DNA of 64,000 bases from Macrostomum hystrix. Taxonomy: Eukaryota > Platyhelminthes > Macrostomidae. Below the pieces are notes generated by a model, which ran no database searches, was not told the DNA's origin, and saw only the letters and a list, made by a program, of their open reading frames with translations. The stretch spans positions 5,441,501 to 5,505,500 of the forward strand of contig CATNEN010000003.1 in NCBI GenBank assembly GCA_950097015.1. Reading direction: 5' to 3'. Within the stretch, counting starts at the first letter, position 1, and every line of letters starts with the position of its first letter. Shown one piece after another: positions 10,691-22,064 of the stretch. The position numbers were made by a program, and so were the translations under genes.

Positions 10691-11645
10691 TTTCGAAATG
10701 AGGAATTTTCGTCAATATGAGGATTATCGCCGAAAGTTGGTATATCCGTCAAAATGAGAAAAACCGATGGAATGAGAGTTATTCGTTGGAATTTGGATTA
10801 TTGTCGGAACGAGGACTTACGCCAGAATGAGAATTATCGTCGATAATGGGATTATTGTCAGAATAAGGAATATAATCGAAATGGGGATTTCCGTCCATAT
10901 GAGGATTTCCGTCCATATGAGGATTTTCGTCCATATGAGGATTTTCGTCGAAATGAGTATTATCGTCGAAATGAGGATTATCGTCGAAATGAGGATTATC
11001 GTCGAAATGAGGATTATCGTCAAAATGAGGATTATCGTCGAAATGAGGATTTTCGTCGAAATGAGGATTATCGTCGAAATGAGGATTATCGTCAAAATGA
11101 GGATTATCGTCGAAATGAGGATTATCGTCGAAATGAGGATTATCGTCGAAATGAGGATTTTCGTCGAAATGAGGATTTTCGTCCATATGAGGATTTTCGT
11201 CGAAATGAGTATTATCGTCGAAATGAGGATTATCGTCGAAAAGAGGATTATCGTCGAAATTAGGATTATTGTCAGAATACGGATAATCATCGAAATGAGG
11301 ATTATCGTCCAAATGAGGATTATCGTCCAAATGGGGATTGTCGTCAATTTTGTGATTATCGTCAGGATAAGGAATAGCATCGAAATGGGGAATTATAGTC
11401 CCAATGAGGATTATCGTCGAAATGGGGATTATCGTCGAAATAGGTATTATCGTCCAAATGGGGATTATCGTCGATAATGGGATTCTTGTCAGGATAAGAA
11501 ATAGCATTGAAATGAGGACTATCGTCATAATGAGGATTATCGTCCAAATGAAGATTATTGTCCAAATGGGGATCATCGCCGATATTGGGTATTATTGTCA
11601 GAATAAGGATTATCATCGAAACGAGGATTTTCGTCGTATTGTACA
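10690..11645. repeat. 18-bp minisatellite array A
   Basis: The unit is close to ATGAGGATTATCGTCGAA, with about 50 copies. Edges are more divergent (CCATATGAGGATTTTCGT, AATAAGGAATAATCG) and the middle most uniform. Because 18 is a multiple of three, most frames stay open for long distances. No real protein is inferred. Confidence 0.93.
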
Positions 11646-12639
11646 CTTTATGCGACTTAAAGTCGAACACACAGATTGCGATGGAGGATGATACAACATG
11701 ATAATAATTCCTAACTTAGTTTTGCAGAAAAGCTTTCTAAATTTAAAATTAGATTTGAAAATATGTATCTGTTGTTTGTTATCTACGAGTACTAGGGACT
11801 GCAAATATTGATCAAAGCCTGCTTAAAGCTTTTAAGATTCAGCGGAAAGTTTTTACTATCATCCAGTTGCCGACTAAATCCTGGATTACATGCATTTTAT
11901 CAGTGTACGAGTTATATGGCGACCGAGATGCTTGGGGGATTATAAGCTAGATGGGGATTGCGGGTGAGATGAAGTTTAACAGCTAATATGTTTTTGCTTC
12001 TGTTGTCATCATAATTTTACTTGAAAACCATGAAAATTAACACCTGTTGATTTAAGATAATCTTTCACACGAACCTACAGATAATGCATGGACAAGGACA
12101 AACGCACTGATAGTTTCAGTATCGTATGACAAAGCTTAGCCATTGTTCCGATGCAATATTGATTCCAGAATATTCTCTTTGTTTAAAAGAATGGTTCAGC
12201 AATTGTTTTTGGATGTTTTGCTTGGCAGTAATTCCATATCAAAACTTTCCATGCTAGGATTTTGCTTTGAATAGCAGAGCAAATGACAATATAGAAGTTG
12301 AAGAACACTTTATCCACTACCTATGGGAAAATTCATATGGGGAATTCTTTTGAGACAACCAATATTTTAGGGGTTTTCGAGAACTCCACCGTTTGTGAAG
12401 CCTGCCTCGAGTCCGCAGTTGCTATGCTCCGGGATCCAACTCACTAAATGTTGTGTACAAATAGCTTCATCGCTTTTTTTAGTTGCTTAAAACGAAGCGA
12501 ATATTTCCTGGCTAACTCCTATGTACTTTCTTATCAGTTAAGGTAAGCAAAGCACATAGCAAGCAGAATATGATTAGACCATGAAGATATACCGTAGATA
12601 AAATCACACAGAACATATGCAAAACTATTGGATTTCCCG
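11646..12639. other. No recognisable feature
   Basis: About 1 kb of non-repetitive AT-rich sequence between the array and a SINE fragment, with no convincing exon on either strand. Confidence 0.4.
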
Positions 12640-12806
12640 TCGTCACGCAGTGTACACTATCACTGTGCCTTGGAGGTTGGCCCTTAAGGGCGTTAATTGC
12701 ATGACAAACCCCCCACCAAGTGTTATCTGCGCCCCAAATGAATGTGGCCTCGCCGCGGAATCGAGCTCAGGGACCTTGGCGCGAGAAGGACAAGTCTGCC
12801 ACTCAT
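12640..12806 (-). mobile_element. Truncated family B tRNA-derived SINE
   Basis: Contains the inverse of the family B head (GCCAAGGTCCCTGAGCTCGA after reversal) and body motifs TGGGGCGCAG and CAATTAACGCC. The 3' half beyond CAGTGTACACT is missing. Confidence 0.7.
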
Positions 12807-12934
12807 CGCCTCTGTTAAATGCCCTTGAAATATTTTTCGATAATTCGCACAGAATTTTCTACTGCAACGCAATTATACTACTGCTGCAGTTCATTAGTAT
12901 TTGCTCAATTGAAAACGTTTCACTATACTATATG

Positions 12935-13705
12935 AGGACTGTCGTCAGATTAAAAATTTTCTTCGGAATAACGGTTATCGTCTGATTAAGGATTATCGTC
13001 TGAATGTGGACTATTTTAGGATTGAGGATTATTGTCAGAATTTGGATAATCTTAAGATTAGGAATTATCGTCAGAATTGGGATTATCTTAAAATTAGAGA
13101 TTATCGTCAGAATCTGGATTCTTAGGATTAGAGATTCTCGTCATATTGTTGATTATCTTAGGAATTGGGATTATCGTCAGAATTGGGAATATCTTAGGAT
13201 TAGGGATTATCGTCAGAATGGGGATTATCTCAATGACTACTAAACAACACATAGTTGTGTTATCTTGGATTATCTTGGATTACCTTGGATTATCTTAGGA
13301 TTGGGGATTATCGTCAGAATGGGGATTATCGTCAGAATGGGGATTATCTTAGGATTAGGGATTATCGTCAGTATGGGGGTTATCTTAGGATTAGGGATTA
13401 TCGTCAGAATGGGGATTATCTTAGGATTAGGGATTATCGTCAGAATGGGGATTATCTTAGGATTGGGGATTATCGTCAGTATGGGGGTTATCTTAGGATT
13501 AGGGATTATCGTCAGAATGGGGATTATCTTAGGATTGGGGATCATCGTCAGAATGGGGGTTATCTTAGGATTAGGGATTATCGTCAGAATGGGGATTATC
13601 TTAGGATTGGGGATCATCGTCAGAATGGGGGTTATCTTAGGATTAGGGATTATCGTCAGAATGGGGATTATCTTTGGATTAGAGATTTATAGTCAGAATG
13701 AGTAT
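12935..13705. repeat. 18-bp minisatellite array B with a 36-bp higher-order unit
   Basis: Two 18-bp subunits alternate, GGATTATCTTAGGATTAG and GGATTATCGTCAGAATGG. From about 13290 to 13680 they form a regular 36-bp dimer with A/G variants. The core GGATTATCGTC is shared with array A 1.3 kb away, so the two arrays probably have a common origin. Confidence 0.92.
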
Positions 13706-14230
13706 AGTCGCTAAATGATGAATTAAGTTAAAAGTAAATTTAATTTAATTTAGAGTAAATTAGCTTTAAGTATCGTTGGATTGAAGCAACACTAAAAAAT
13801 ACTCAAATGAACAATTTTACTATAACATCGTTCTATGCCATCATTTAAAATAGAAAATGCATAGATGAGACACAAGAGGTCAGACAATATGTCTAGACTC
13901 AAATATGAAAAAGGATTGACCGAGAAATATTTCGCGAAATTCAAAGTTTGCAACAAAAACAAAAAACTTCAAATCAAAATGAATGGAAAATGTATCAATG
14001 TAACAAAGAAATCAATATATATAGTTGTTAAGTTACATTTTTATTTCTTTTTTTATTTTTTCTAAAACTGGTAACGAAAACAGGTAACGGAAAATGCACA
14101 CTGTTGGTGAAGACTCGTTGCCATCATCTTCGTTAACAGCCCTTGGTAACGCGAATAACGATCGTTACCAAATTGGTAATTTGCTACGAGTAACGCGCCC
14201 AACACTGTAAGTGATGGGTTTGCATTGTCC
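13706..14230. other. No recognisable feature
   Basis: AT-rich. The 66-codon Lys-rich frame at 13865-14065 has no recognisable motif and low-complexity composition. Confidence 0.35.
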
Positions 14231-14233
14231 TGA

Positions 14234-14404
14234 GGGTCGGTGGCAGAGCGGTTAACGCGTTTGGCTCTCGCACCAAGGTTCCTAAGTTCGATTCCGCAGC
14301 GAGGCCACATTCATTTGGGGCGCAGCCGCGGAGAGAAGGCTTGGGGGCTTGTCGTGCCATTTACGCCCATCTAGTGTCACCAAATGATGTGCCATTGCTA
14401 ATAC
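14234..14404 (+). mobile_element. tRNA-derived SINE family B, internally deleted
   Basis: The head GGTCGGTGGCAGAGCGGTTA (A box) and AGTTCGATTCC (B box) is followed by GGCCACATTCATTTGGGGCG. It then jumps from ATTTACGCCC directly to CTAGTGTCACCAAATGATGT, lacking the middle of the full-length body seen at 33692 and 50148. Confidence 0.8.
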
Positions 14405-14789
14405 GTAGTTTAATGTACATCTAAGGCTGTGCAATTAAGAGAGAATCGGTTTCTATATTTAGCATCTTTCCGAAGTGCAAGTATACATTTCCTGGAAATT
14501 TTTCGAATCTACGTCAGACTTTTTCTTGGAAATTCCAACAACAAGAGTATTTAACTGCCGACCCGTTTAGGCTTTTTTTAAGCCAGAATTTTTTATCAAG
14601 CGATCGACATGCAAATTCTGGGTAAGTTTTTACTTTTATACCTTCACTGTATCGTATCGTAATATCGTATTACAAATTGCGTAATGTTAAACTCTCGCGC
14701 GTATAGGTCAATTTAGACCCTACATGGATCATTATCATATTTCAAGTCCATTTAAAATGTATCGTAAACTGGATTTTACCAGTCTAATA
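14405..14789. other. No recognisable feature
   Basis: Single-copy AT-rich sequence between two inverted SINE copies. Nothing codes. Confidence 0.35.
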
Positions 14790-15153
14790 TAATAATAATA
14801 ATAATTGCAGAAGGGCTGCGGGCAATGGCACATAATTTAGTGACACTAGACCCGCAGCCAGCGAGGAGGCAATTCTGCCCATTTCGCTGACTCCTGAGCA
14901 CACACGCACACAGATACCGTACGCAGGCACCCGCTCACACAGGTGTGTACATCTGCCCTGACTTTCTCATCGTCAGGCAGTGTACATTTCACTGTGCCTT
15001 GGAGGTTGGCCCTCAAGGGCGTAAATTGCACGACAAGCCCCCAAGCCTTCTCTCCGCGGCTGCGCCCCAAATGAATGTGGCCTCGCCGTGGAATCGAACT
15101 TAGGGACCTTGGTGCGAGAGGCAAACGCGTTAGACTGCTCTGCCACCGACCCC
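14790..15153 (-). mobile_element. Full-length family B tRNA-derived SINE
   Basis: On the minus strand it runs from GGTCGGTGGCAGAGCAGTCT through the B-box region to the 3' TTGCCCGCAGCCC segment and an (ATT)n tail. It lies inverted to the deleted copy at 14234. The open frame at 14846-15124 is a SINE shadow. Confidence 0.85.
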
Positions 15154-15992
15154 CTCCAGACTAATATAGCTGGCCTACCACATATAGATTAAAATTCAAA
15201 TGTGGCCAATTGAGAATATTTCAGAGCAATTAAACATTTGATAGCAATCAAAAAATAACAACAAGAAACAGCGGCATTTTTCATCACAATCTATTGCAGG
15301 CTAATCCATCTCATCCCGGCCCAGAGCACTCTACCACTGCAAGGCCACCGCCTACCATGAGTCGTCAAGGCTCATAAAAACTCAAAACTATTATCAAACT
15401 CCTGGCTATTGAGTTGAAACTAGCCAAATACTCACTTTCTACTGAGCTGTCACGGTTGAAAACAAAACCAAATTTCGCGTGATTTCTCGCGCGGCACTCA
15501 TCTGACAGCCTTGTTGAGTGCCAGATTGTCAGAAATCTATTGCGCCAAAACTTTATAGCGTCTGACACAAATTTACTTAGGTTTGAAATTAAATAAAGTC
15601 TATTAGAAATGATAAAGTTTGAGATTTCGGTTCTGGGTCGAGTATATTTATGCTTAGAAAAATTATTTCGGAAAGTTTCTCGAATTTGGGGCGAGTGTCA
15701 TGACAGTTTGGCAGCTGACAATCAGTTTGTCGCCTTCTGTGGATTGATCGATCGATCAATGCCAGATTGCAGTGACGCACACACTTAAAAAAACTAATGT
15801 CTTATTCGCGAGCAGCGAATTTCAAACCAACCCAATTGCATCAGGTGGACGATGCGCAGGATGGGGTCGTTTTGGCAACTGGGAGTTTCGTCACTCTGAG
15901 TGTCCATTTGTTTTATGACCGCTGTCTCCGCTAATTTAAATGCTTACATTATATTAAGCAACTATAAAGACTTTATTGTCGAATTGTGTCAG
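15154..15992. other. Mostly unassigned; may hold upstream exons of the next gene
   Basis: An AG after TTGCAT at 15843 opens a 27-codon frame (VDDAQDGVVLATGSFVTLSV and on) that looks coding, but I see no good donor in the required phase. A second T-rich acceptor at 15300 opens a short Pro-rich frame ending at a stop. Neither is called as a gene. Confidence 0.25.
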
Positions 15993-17013
15993 GTGTTCAA
16001 CGAGAGGTGCATTTTGGCGCACTGCCAAAGGTGCGACGGCTTCCCTAGCAACAATGTCAGCTCGTTCGTGTTCAGCCTTCGAGACGGCCAACAGCTGACA
16101 TTCTGGCACGTATGGCAAGCCCAGAGCTTCTTTCAAGTTGAGACCGACCAAGGACTCCAGGTAAATGATAATACACTGCATATTAATTGGCAGGATAGCA
16201 GGACACTGGAAACACCGGGACACCTACTCAAGTACCCTAACTTTCTCATCATCAGGTAGTGAAAATATATATTGGGAGGGCGTAGATTGTACGACAGGCC
16301 CTAAAACAGTACCGGACATCACTACAAAATCGTCCTCAGGGACCTTAGTTCCGCCTTCAGCTGTAGTTACGGATACAGCTACGGGAGGCTACAGTTCCGG
16401 AATCTGTTGGACACAATATTTTATTCCCGGTATCTATATACCGGATCTTGAGTTTTCCCTGACTAAATTAGTTTTTCGACATGATTTTGTTCGAAATTGT
16501 TTCCTAGAATTTATAACAGTGCCAATGAAGGGCAACTATTAATTCCGTGCTCTGGTGTTGTGGACTCAAGCTCTAGAGATATTAATTCCCCAAAGTGACT
16601 TCTCAATGAGAGTGACTCCTCGAACTAACGCCGGCTAGGTGAAGGTGCGGCTTCCGAGTTTGCTACGGAGCGATCGGGACGATGACGACACAGCTCAGCG
16701 ATCCCAGAGGGTGTTCTCTGTTCTGATCTACCTGCGCTCGAGCGAGGCCAACGCGCTGGAGAAGGCGGCTGTCGGCATGGCCAAAGACCTAAGCGACTTC
16801 TACTGGTTCGCAAAGAGGGTCGATCAGCGATCGCCGTGGCGGGATGTCCTACACATCCGCGAGGTGCGCGGCAGCGTTCATCTGATCCAGACGCAGCATG
16901 GCCGCATTGATTCCGGAGACTGCGACGCTACCGACATCACCGAGGAGTTCTCGATGATCCTGGAGACTGCGGATGAGCGCATCGAGTTGCCAGTTGACAA
17001 AAAAACTGAATAG
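15993..17013 (+). CDS. Unrecognised protein, last two exons
   Basis: Exon 15993-16160 has acceptor GTCAG|GTG and donor CTCCAG|GTAAAT (56 codons). Exon 16639-17013 has acceptor GGCTAG|GTG and a stop at 17011-17013. Both are phase 0 and together give about 180 residues of a C-terminus. The sequence has the composition of a real globular protein (for example QQLTFWHVWQAQSFFQVETD across the first exon and ALEKAAVGMAKDLSDFYWFA in the second) and ends LPVDKKTE. The exons are clearly GC-richer than the intron. There is no signal peptide, membrane segment or catalytic motif I can name. The 5' exons were not found with confidence, and the poly(A) signal is not canonical nearby. I do not recognise the family. 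Confidence 0.55.
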
Positions 17014-18360
17014 AGGCAAATTAATTTTGTTTTTGCGACTGGAGTTTCAGATTTTTGTTTTGAATTATTGAATCACCCGCATTCGATGCAAAACACATTC
17101 AACCGACTCGCCTATTGGTTCTCTAAACCATGCAGATGACTCAATACCGCATGCGACCACAAGCGGTCATTTGCCAATACCTGACCCTACCAAACCCTCC
17201 ATGGACCTTACCTCCGACCCTACCTGACCCTACCAAACCCTTTACTGACCCTTCCACAGACACAACCAACCCCGACACCCACCCCAACCAGCCAGCCAAT
17301 CAGGGAACTGCGCCAGAGAGGGAGTCAATCGTTTAAAATTCATGACCGTAGTAGTCAGCCACGGGAGAAATAGTTAAGAAAAATCATTCAAAAGAAAAAT
17401 ATGTTTTAGCAGGCAGTTTAACTTCATGAAAATTTCAGCGGGTAATTCAGAATTCGAAATAAAATCGTTTGCTAAACTTGTTTTTCTTTTCTTCTTTTTA
17501 TGATTGAGTATAGTGCGTGATTTGATATTCGCGATAATTTTTCCAGAGAAGATCAATTATATTCAGATATATCAGGTCCATATGTTTTCTGTCGTTTTTT
17601 TCAATTATATTCTTCTTGGTTTGTTAGCAAATCACACAGAACACCTTACTTATTGTTCTATATTTTACTATATATTTTTTCAATGCGATGATCTGCCTTT
17701 CAAAGTTTTACATGATCTGCCTATGCCATAGACAAACTAATTTTCTTACTCAAAGAGTAAATTTAATAGCTCCTGAATTGTTTAACTAACATTATTCTTT
17801 GATATTGCTTAATCAATTGAATTGTTATTGCTTAATCAATCAATCAGAAACGTCGTTTATTTATTAAAACTGTTTAAATTGCTCCTCTGTTGCTACTATT
17901 AGTAGGCACAATAATCTTATTTATGTTTTTCTCACCTTCATTGCAAGTGTTTTGTCATATAAACATTTTAAATGAACATTATTTTTTCCGCAGAATTAAC
18001 AGCTGTACCTTACTCACGCATAAATGTGTCACGCCGTTGCTCAGATAAACAGAAAACATGCAAGAGATTGCGGGGGCAACTGCTGGCCCCTAAAATAAAA
18101 TGAGCCAGGAAACTCAAGTATATGCTGACAAGTCAATGCGAAATTCCTATCAGCTATTGGTCTTATCTTGTTAACCTTGGTTGATTGCAAACACGCTGAC
18201 ACACTAGATTTTTTATAATTGGTACAACGCCCTGTATATTGGGGGACAGAAGAAGGTACTGAAATTTTCCAGTAGCATTTATTTACTTCGTGAAACATTC
18301 TACTCGAACAAGTATGCAACTGTCCTAGCCAAAGCTCATAGATTGTGAGCCTCCGTAATC
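17014..18360. other. Intergenic sequence with a small CCCTACC-rich patch
   Basis: At 17185-17290 the trimer-like motif ACCCTACC/ACCCTTCC recurs irregularly and gives a Pro/Thr-rich frame. The rest is AT-rich. No gene is seen. Confidence 0.35.
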
Positions 18361-18364
18361 CTCA

Positions 18365-19795
18365 TTTACTATCTCACCCTCTTTCTCACCTCTGTCTTAC
18401 CCTCTCTCTCACCTCTGTCTTACCCTCTTTCTCACCTCTGTCTTACCCTCTATCTCACCTCCGTCTCACCCTCTATCTCACCTCTGTCTCACCCTCTATC
18501 TCACCCCTGTCTTACCCTCTTTCTGACCTCTGTCTCACCCTCTTTCTCACCTCTGTCTCACCCTCTATCTCACCCCTGTCTTACCCTCTATCTCACCTCT
18601 GTCTCACCCTCTATCTCACCCCTGTCTTATCCTCTATCTCACCCCTGTCTAACCCTCTTTCTGACCTCTGTCTCACCCTCTTTCTCACCTCTATCTCACC
18701 CTCTTTCTCACCTCCGTCTCACCCTCTATCTCACCTCTGTCTCACCCTCTTTCTCACCTCTGTCTCACCCTCTATCTCACCCCTGTCTTACCCTCTATCT
18801 CACCCCTGTCTTACCCTCTTTCTGACCTCTGTCTCACCCTCTTTCTCACCTCTGTCTCACCCTCTATCTCACCCCTGTCTTACCCTCTATCTCACCCCTG
18901 TCTAACCCTCTTTCTGACCTCTGTCTCACCCTCTTTCTCACCTCTATCTCACCCTCTTTCTCACCTCCGTCTCACCCTCTATCTCACCTCTGTCTCACCC
19001 TCTTTCTCACCTCTGTCTCACCCTCTATCTCACCCCTGTCTTACCCTCTATCTCACCTCTGTCTTACCCTCTTTCTCACCTCTGTCTTACCCTCTATCTC
19101 ACCTCCGTCTCACCCTCTATCTCACCTCTGTCTCACCCTCTATCTCACCCCTGTCTTACCCTCTTTCTGACCTCTGTCTCACCCTCTTTCTCACCTCTGT
19201 CTCACCCTCTATCTCACCCCTGTCTTACCCTCTATCTCACCTCTGTCTCATCCTCTATCTCACCCCTGTCTTACCCTCTATCTCACCCCAGTCTTACCCT
19301 CTATCTCACCTCTGTCTCATCCTCTATCTCACCCCTGTCTTACCCTCTATCTCACCCCTGTCTAACCCTCTTTCTGACCTCTGTCTCACCCTCTTTCTCA
19401 CCTCTATCTCACCCTCTTTCTCACCTCCGTCTCACCCTCTATCTCACCTCTGTCTCACCCTCTTTCTCACCTCTGTCTCACCCTTTATCTCACCCCTGTC
19501 TTACCCTCTATCTCACCTCTGTCTCACCCTCTATCTCACCCCTGTCTTACCCTCTATCTCACCTCTGTCTCACCCTCTATCTCACCTCTGTCTCACCCTC
19601 TTTCTCACCTCTGTCTCACGCTCTTTCTCACCTCTGTCTCACCCTCTTTCTCACCTCTGTCTCACTCTCTTTCTCACCCCAGTCTTACCCTCTATCTCAC
19701 CTCTGTCTTACCCTCTATCTCACCTCTGTCTTACCCTCGTTCTCTCCCCTGCCTCACCCTCCTTCTCACCCCTGATTCTACTGTCTCCCCTGTCT
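18365..19795. repeat. 23-bp minisatellite, about 62 copies, with higher-order structure
   Basis: The unit is TCTCACCCTCTATCTCACCT plus CTG (23 bp), pyrimidine-rich on this strand. Variants (TATCTC/TTTCTC, CCCCTG/CCTCTG, TTTCTGACC) recur in the same order about every 250 bp and 460 bp (near 18655, 18910 and 19370), showing segmental duplication of multi-unit blocks. Confidence 0.95.
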
Positions 19796-20344
19796 CACCT
19801 ACTCTCGTAACGGCAGTTAGCTCTCTGCCCTTCGGTAAAGTTCTTTTTCAACTTTTTGGTCCGAATCTGTCTTCTGTGCATGATTTCATGAAAAATTTTG
19901 TTTCAAAAATTTAGATCTACCTATAGATATAGGTACCTAAACGTATGAATTGCGCAACGAATAATAAAAAAATGTTTAATACTGCAGTATGTGAAACATG
20001 ATAATCTGAGACACACAGACAGACAGAGAGGTTCCAAATTTACGCAGATCGCTCTGCAGCCACTATAAGAAGATTATTTACTTAGCATAAAACATATATT
20101 CTATGATTATTACAGCCACGAAAGTTCGCTTCTAGCACACAGTGAAGACCCTAATCTGACAGTAATCTTATATTTATTGAATTCCAGACAATGTCACTGG
20201 ATTATGAGTCCTTTTTGACTATAGATTATTGTTTAAGTTAAACCTTATGCAATTCTTTGAGAAGCAATCAAATTAAATCGTCTTTAAGTAGGTTTCCTTT
20301 TAGGTAGGAAAAACTGAGAAATATTAATACTGTCCATAATACTC
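19796..20344. other. No recognisable feature
   Basis: AT-rich, single copy, apart from a short ACAGACAGACAG patch. Confidence 0.35.
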
Positions 20345-20610
20345 GAGAAGTTTTAGCCTAGTGGTTAGAGCGTTGGACTCACGACTAGAAGGTCGGAGGT
20401 TCGATTCCCGACTCCACTTAAACAATTTCTGTCTTTTTGCAAGACACTTAACTCTGCATTGCTTCAGTTCACCCAGCTGTTAAATGGGTACCAGGACTAG
20501 CTGGGATAATTGAAGGTGGGTGTTGCGTCCATGGACTGAACAGCTGCACACACAGACTGTACATCTGGCAAAAACAGGGGCCTATTAATATTGTCAATCA
20601 CCTTCTGGAT
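20345..20610 (+). mobile_element. tRNA-derived SINE, family A
   Basis: TTTTAGCCTAGTGGTTAGAG and GGAGGTTCGATTCCC mark the RNA polymerase III boxes. The body CAAGACACTTAACTCTGCAT through CCATGGACTGAACAGCTG matches the other copies. The tail is degenerate. Confidence 0.8.
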
Positions 20611-20737
20611 CGTATTTTAATCAGCTCTTAACCTCTGATTAGAGAATTAGCTCAGCCGGACTTAACAATTATACAGTTCAATATGTCTTTTTTGTTTTTT
20701 GGGCCTATTTTATCTAATTAAGGACGAGTTGCATGTG

Positions 20738-21058
20738 AATAATAATAATAATAATAATAATAATTTATTACACCTGCCCCAATTGGGCCAGATGTGCAGC
20801 CGACAGCACAGCCGCAGCTATTGCGCGGCGCATCTGAAGGCTGCGTACGGCTGTTCAGTCCATGGACTGGGGGGACGCCACACCCACCTTCAATTATCCC
20901 AGCTAATGCTGGTACCCATTTAACAGCTGGGTGAACTGAAGCAATGCAGAGTTAAGTGTCTTGCTAAAGGACACAAACTGTTCCAGTGGAGTCGAGAATC
21001 GAATCCCCGACCTTCAAGTCGTGAGTCCGAAGCCCTAACCACTAGGCTACAACCTCTT
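20738..21058 (-). mobile_element. tRNA-derived SINE, family A, full length
   Basis: The minus-strand copy starts at the (ATT)n tail at 20738-20765 and ends with the inverse of GTTGTAGCCTAGTGGTTAGG. It lies inverted to the copy at 20345, 130 bp away. Confidence 0.85.
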
Positions 21059-22064
21059 TCATGTGAACTAGCAAACTAAGGATGGCTGTAACAGACCTAA
21101 CACAATCAGTTAGCATGCGTGAACCAAGTGCAAAGTCTAGTCTATGAGATTTCATCAATTATTGTATACATTGGCTTGTAGTTAGACCACACGGCATGCC
21201 GATTATTATTAAATATGTACTGTACGTATAGGCCAGGTTTTAGCTAATGCGTCAGTGTTTTGCACAATGCAGGGCGCTCGGTAACCAATGCCAACTAAAG
21301 TTGACTTGGTTGCATGGTGTTTTCCTAATAACTGCACGACAGTAAAACATACGGCTATGGGTTTTCGCCAAACACACACACACACACACACACTCTCTCT
21401 CTCCGTGTCCATAGGCCGTCGTTTTTCGATAGAAACTCCGTTTGCAGTGAAGTGACTTTCAATCGTACGTTCGCACGTACGAGCCAGCGAGAAAGAGAGC
21501 TAGAGAGAGAGAGGGAGAGAGAGAGCGGTGGCTGAGTCACTGGACCCAAATAAAGTTGGTCAGGCAGTGTGCCAAGCCGACTGCAGGCTATAATAGCGGA
21601 CCCCCCCGATCGTGTCGATCGCTGAGATTTTATACTTTGACTAGCGCCTTGGTTTACTTAGCATGTCCAGCACGCGAGTCAAAGCTAGCTTTTAGTCTTG
21701 CTGCTGCTGCTACTGCTGTGCAGGGTACATTCCAACACCGCACGCAATACACCGAAGCGGAAATAGAACTTCTAATTTAATCCCACAAATCGGCACACGC
21801 CCAGCGGGGAAGAATAGCGAACGAGACAGAGACAGGAAAAAAAAAGAGAAGGCCTGACAGAATTGAGTTGCTACCGTCTGGCACACGGTAGAGTCCTCTG
21901 CATTGAGGCCTGTCCACGGATTTGTTAGCTCAGGGAACAGCCGTACAAAGTCTAAAGGCCTCTTTAAATCCCAGCAGATTTGATTGCCTTGCCTCTCGCT
22001 TTGCCTCGCCTGGCCGAGACAGACTGGAAACATTTGAACAGTTAGTGCTGCGAGCGGCATTTCA
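21059..22064 (+). promoter_or_regulatory. Upstream region of ceramide glucosyltransferase
   Basis: Contains a (CA)n run with CTCTCT at 21371-21405 and a GA-rich tract at 21488-21526 of the GAGAGAGA type. A TATAAT-like motif (GGCTATAATAGC) sits near 21588, about 480 bases before the start codon. GC content rises from about 21480. A promoter here is inferred, not demonstrated. Confidence 0.35.

Noticed and set aside
10779-11576. 265-codon Asp/Asn/Pro/His-rich frame and its partners
   Set aside because: 18-bp array; unit length divisible by three keeps frames open. No signal peptide, splice sites or motif.
13255-13714. Frames with IRDYRQNGDYL repeats
   Set aside because: Translation of the 36-bp higher-order minisatellite in several frames at once.
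14234-14300. tRNA gene (A and B boxes)
   Set aside because: Part of a dispersed family with the same flanking body and tail at many sites, so a SINE; the cloverleaf is not intact.
15300-15377. Possible short terminal exon (ANPSHPGPEHSTTARPPPTM)
   Set aside because: Only a good acceptor and a stop support it; no matching upstream exon or homology.
17130-17336. Pro/Thr-rich 68-codon frame
   Set aside because: Low-complexity CCCTACC repeat without motifs or splice context.
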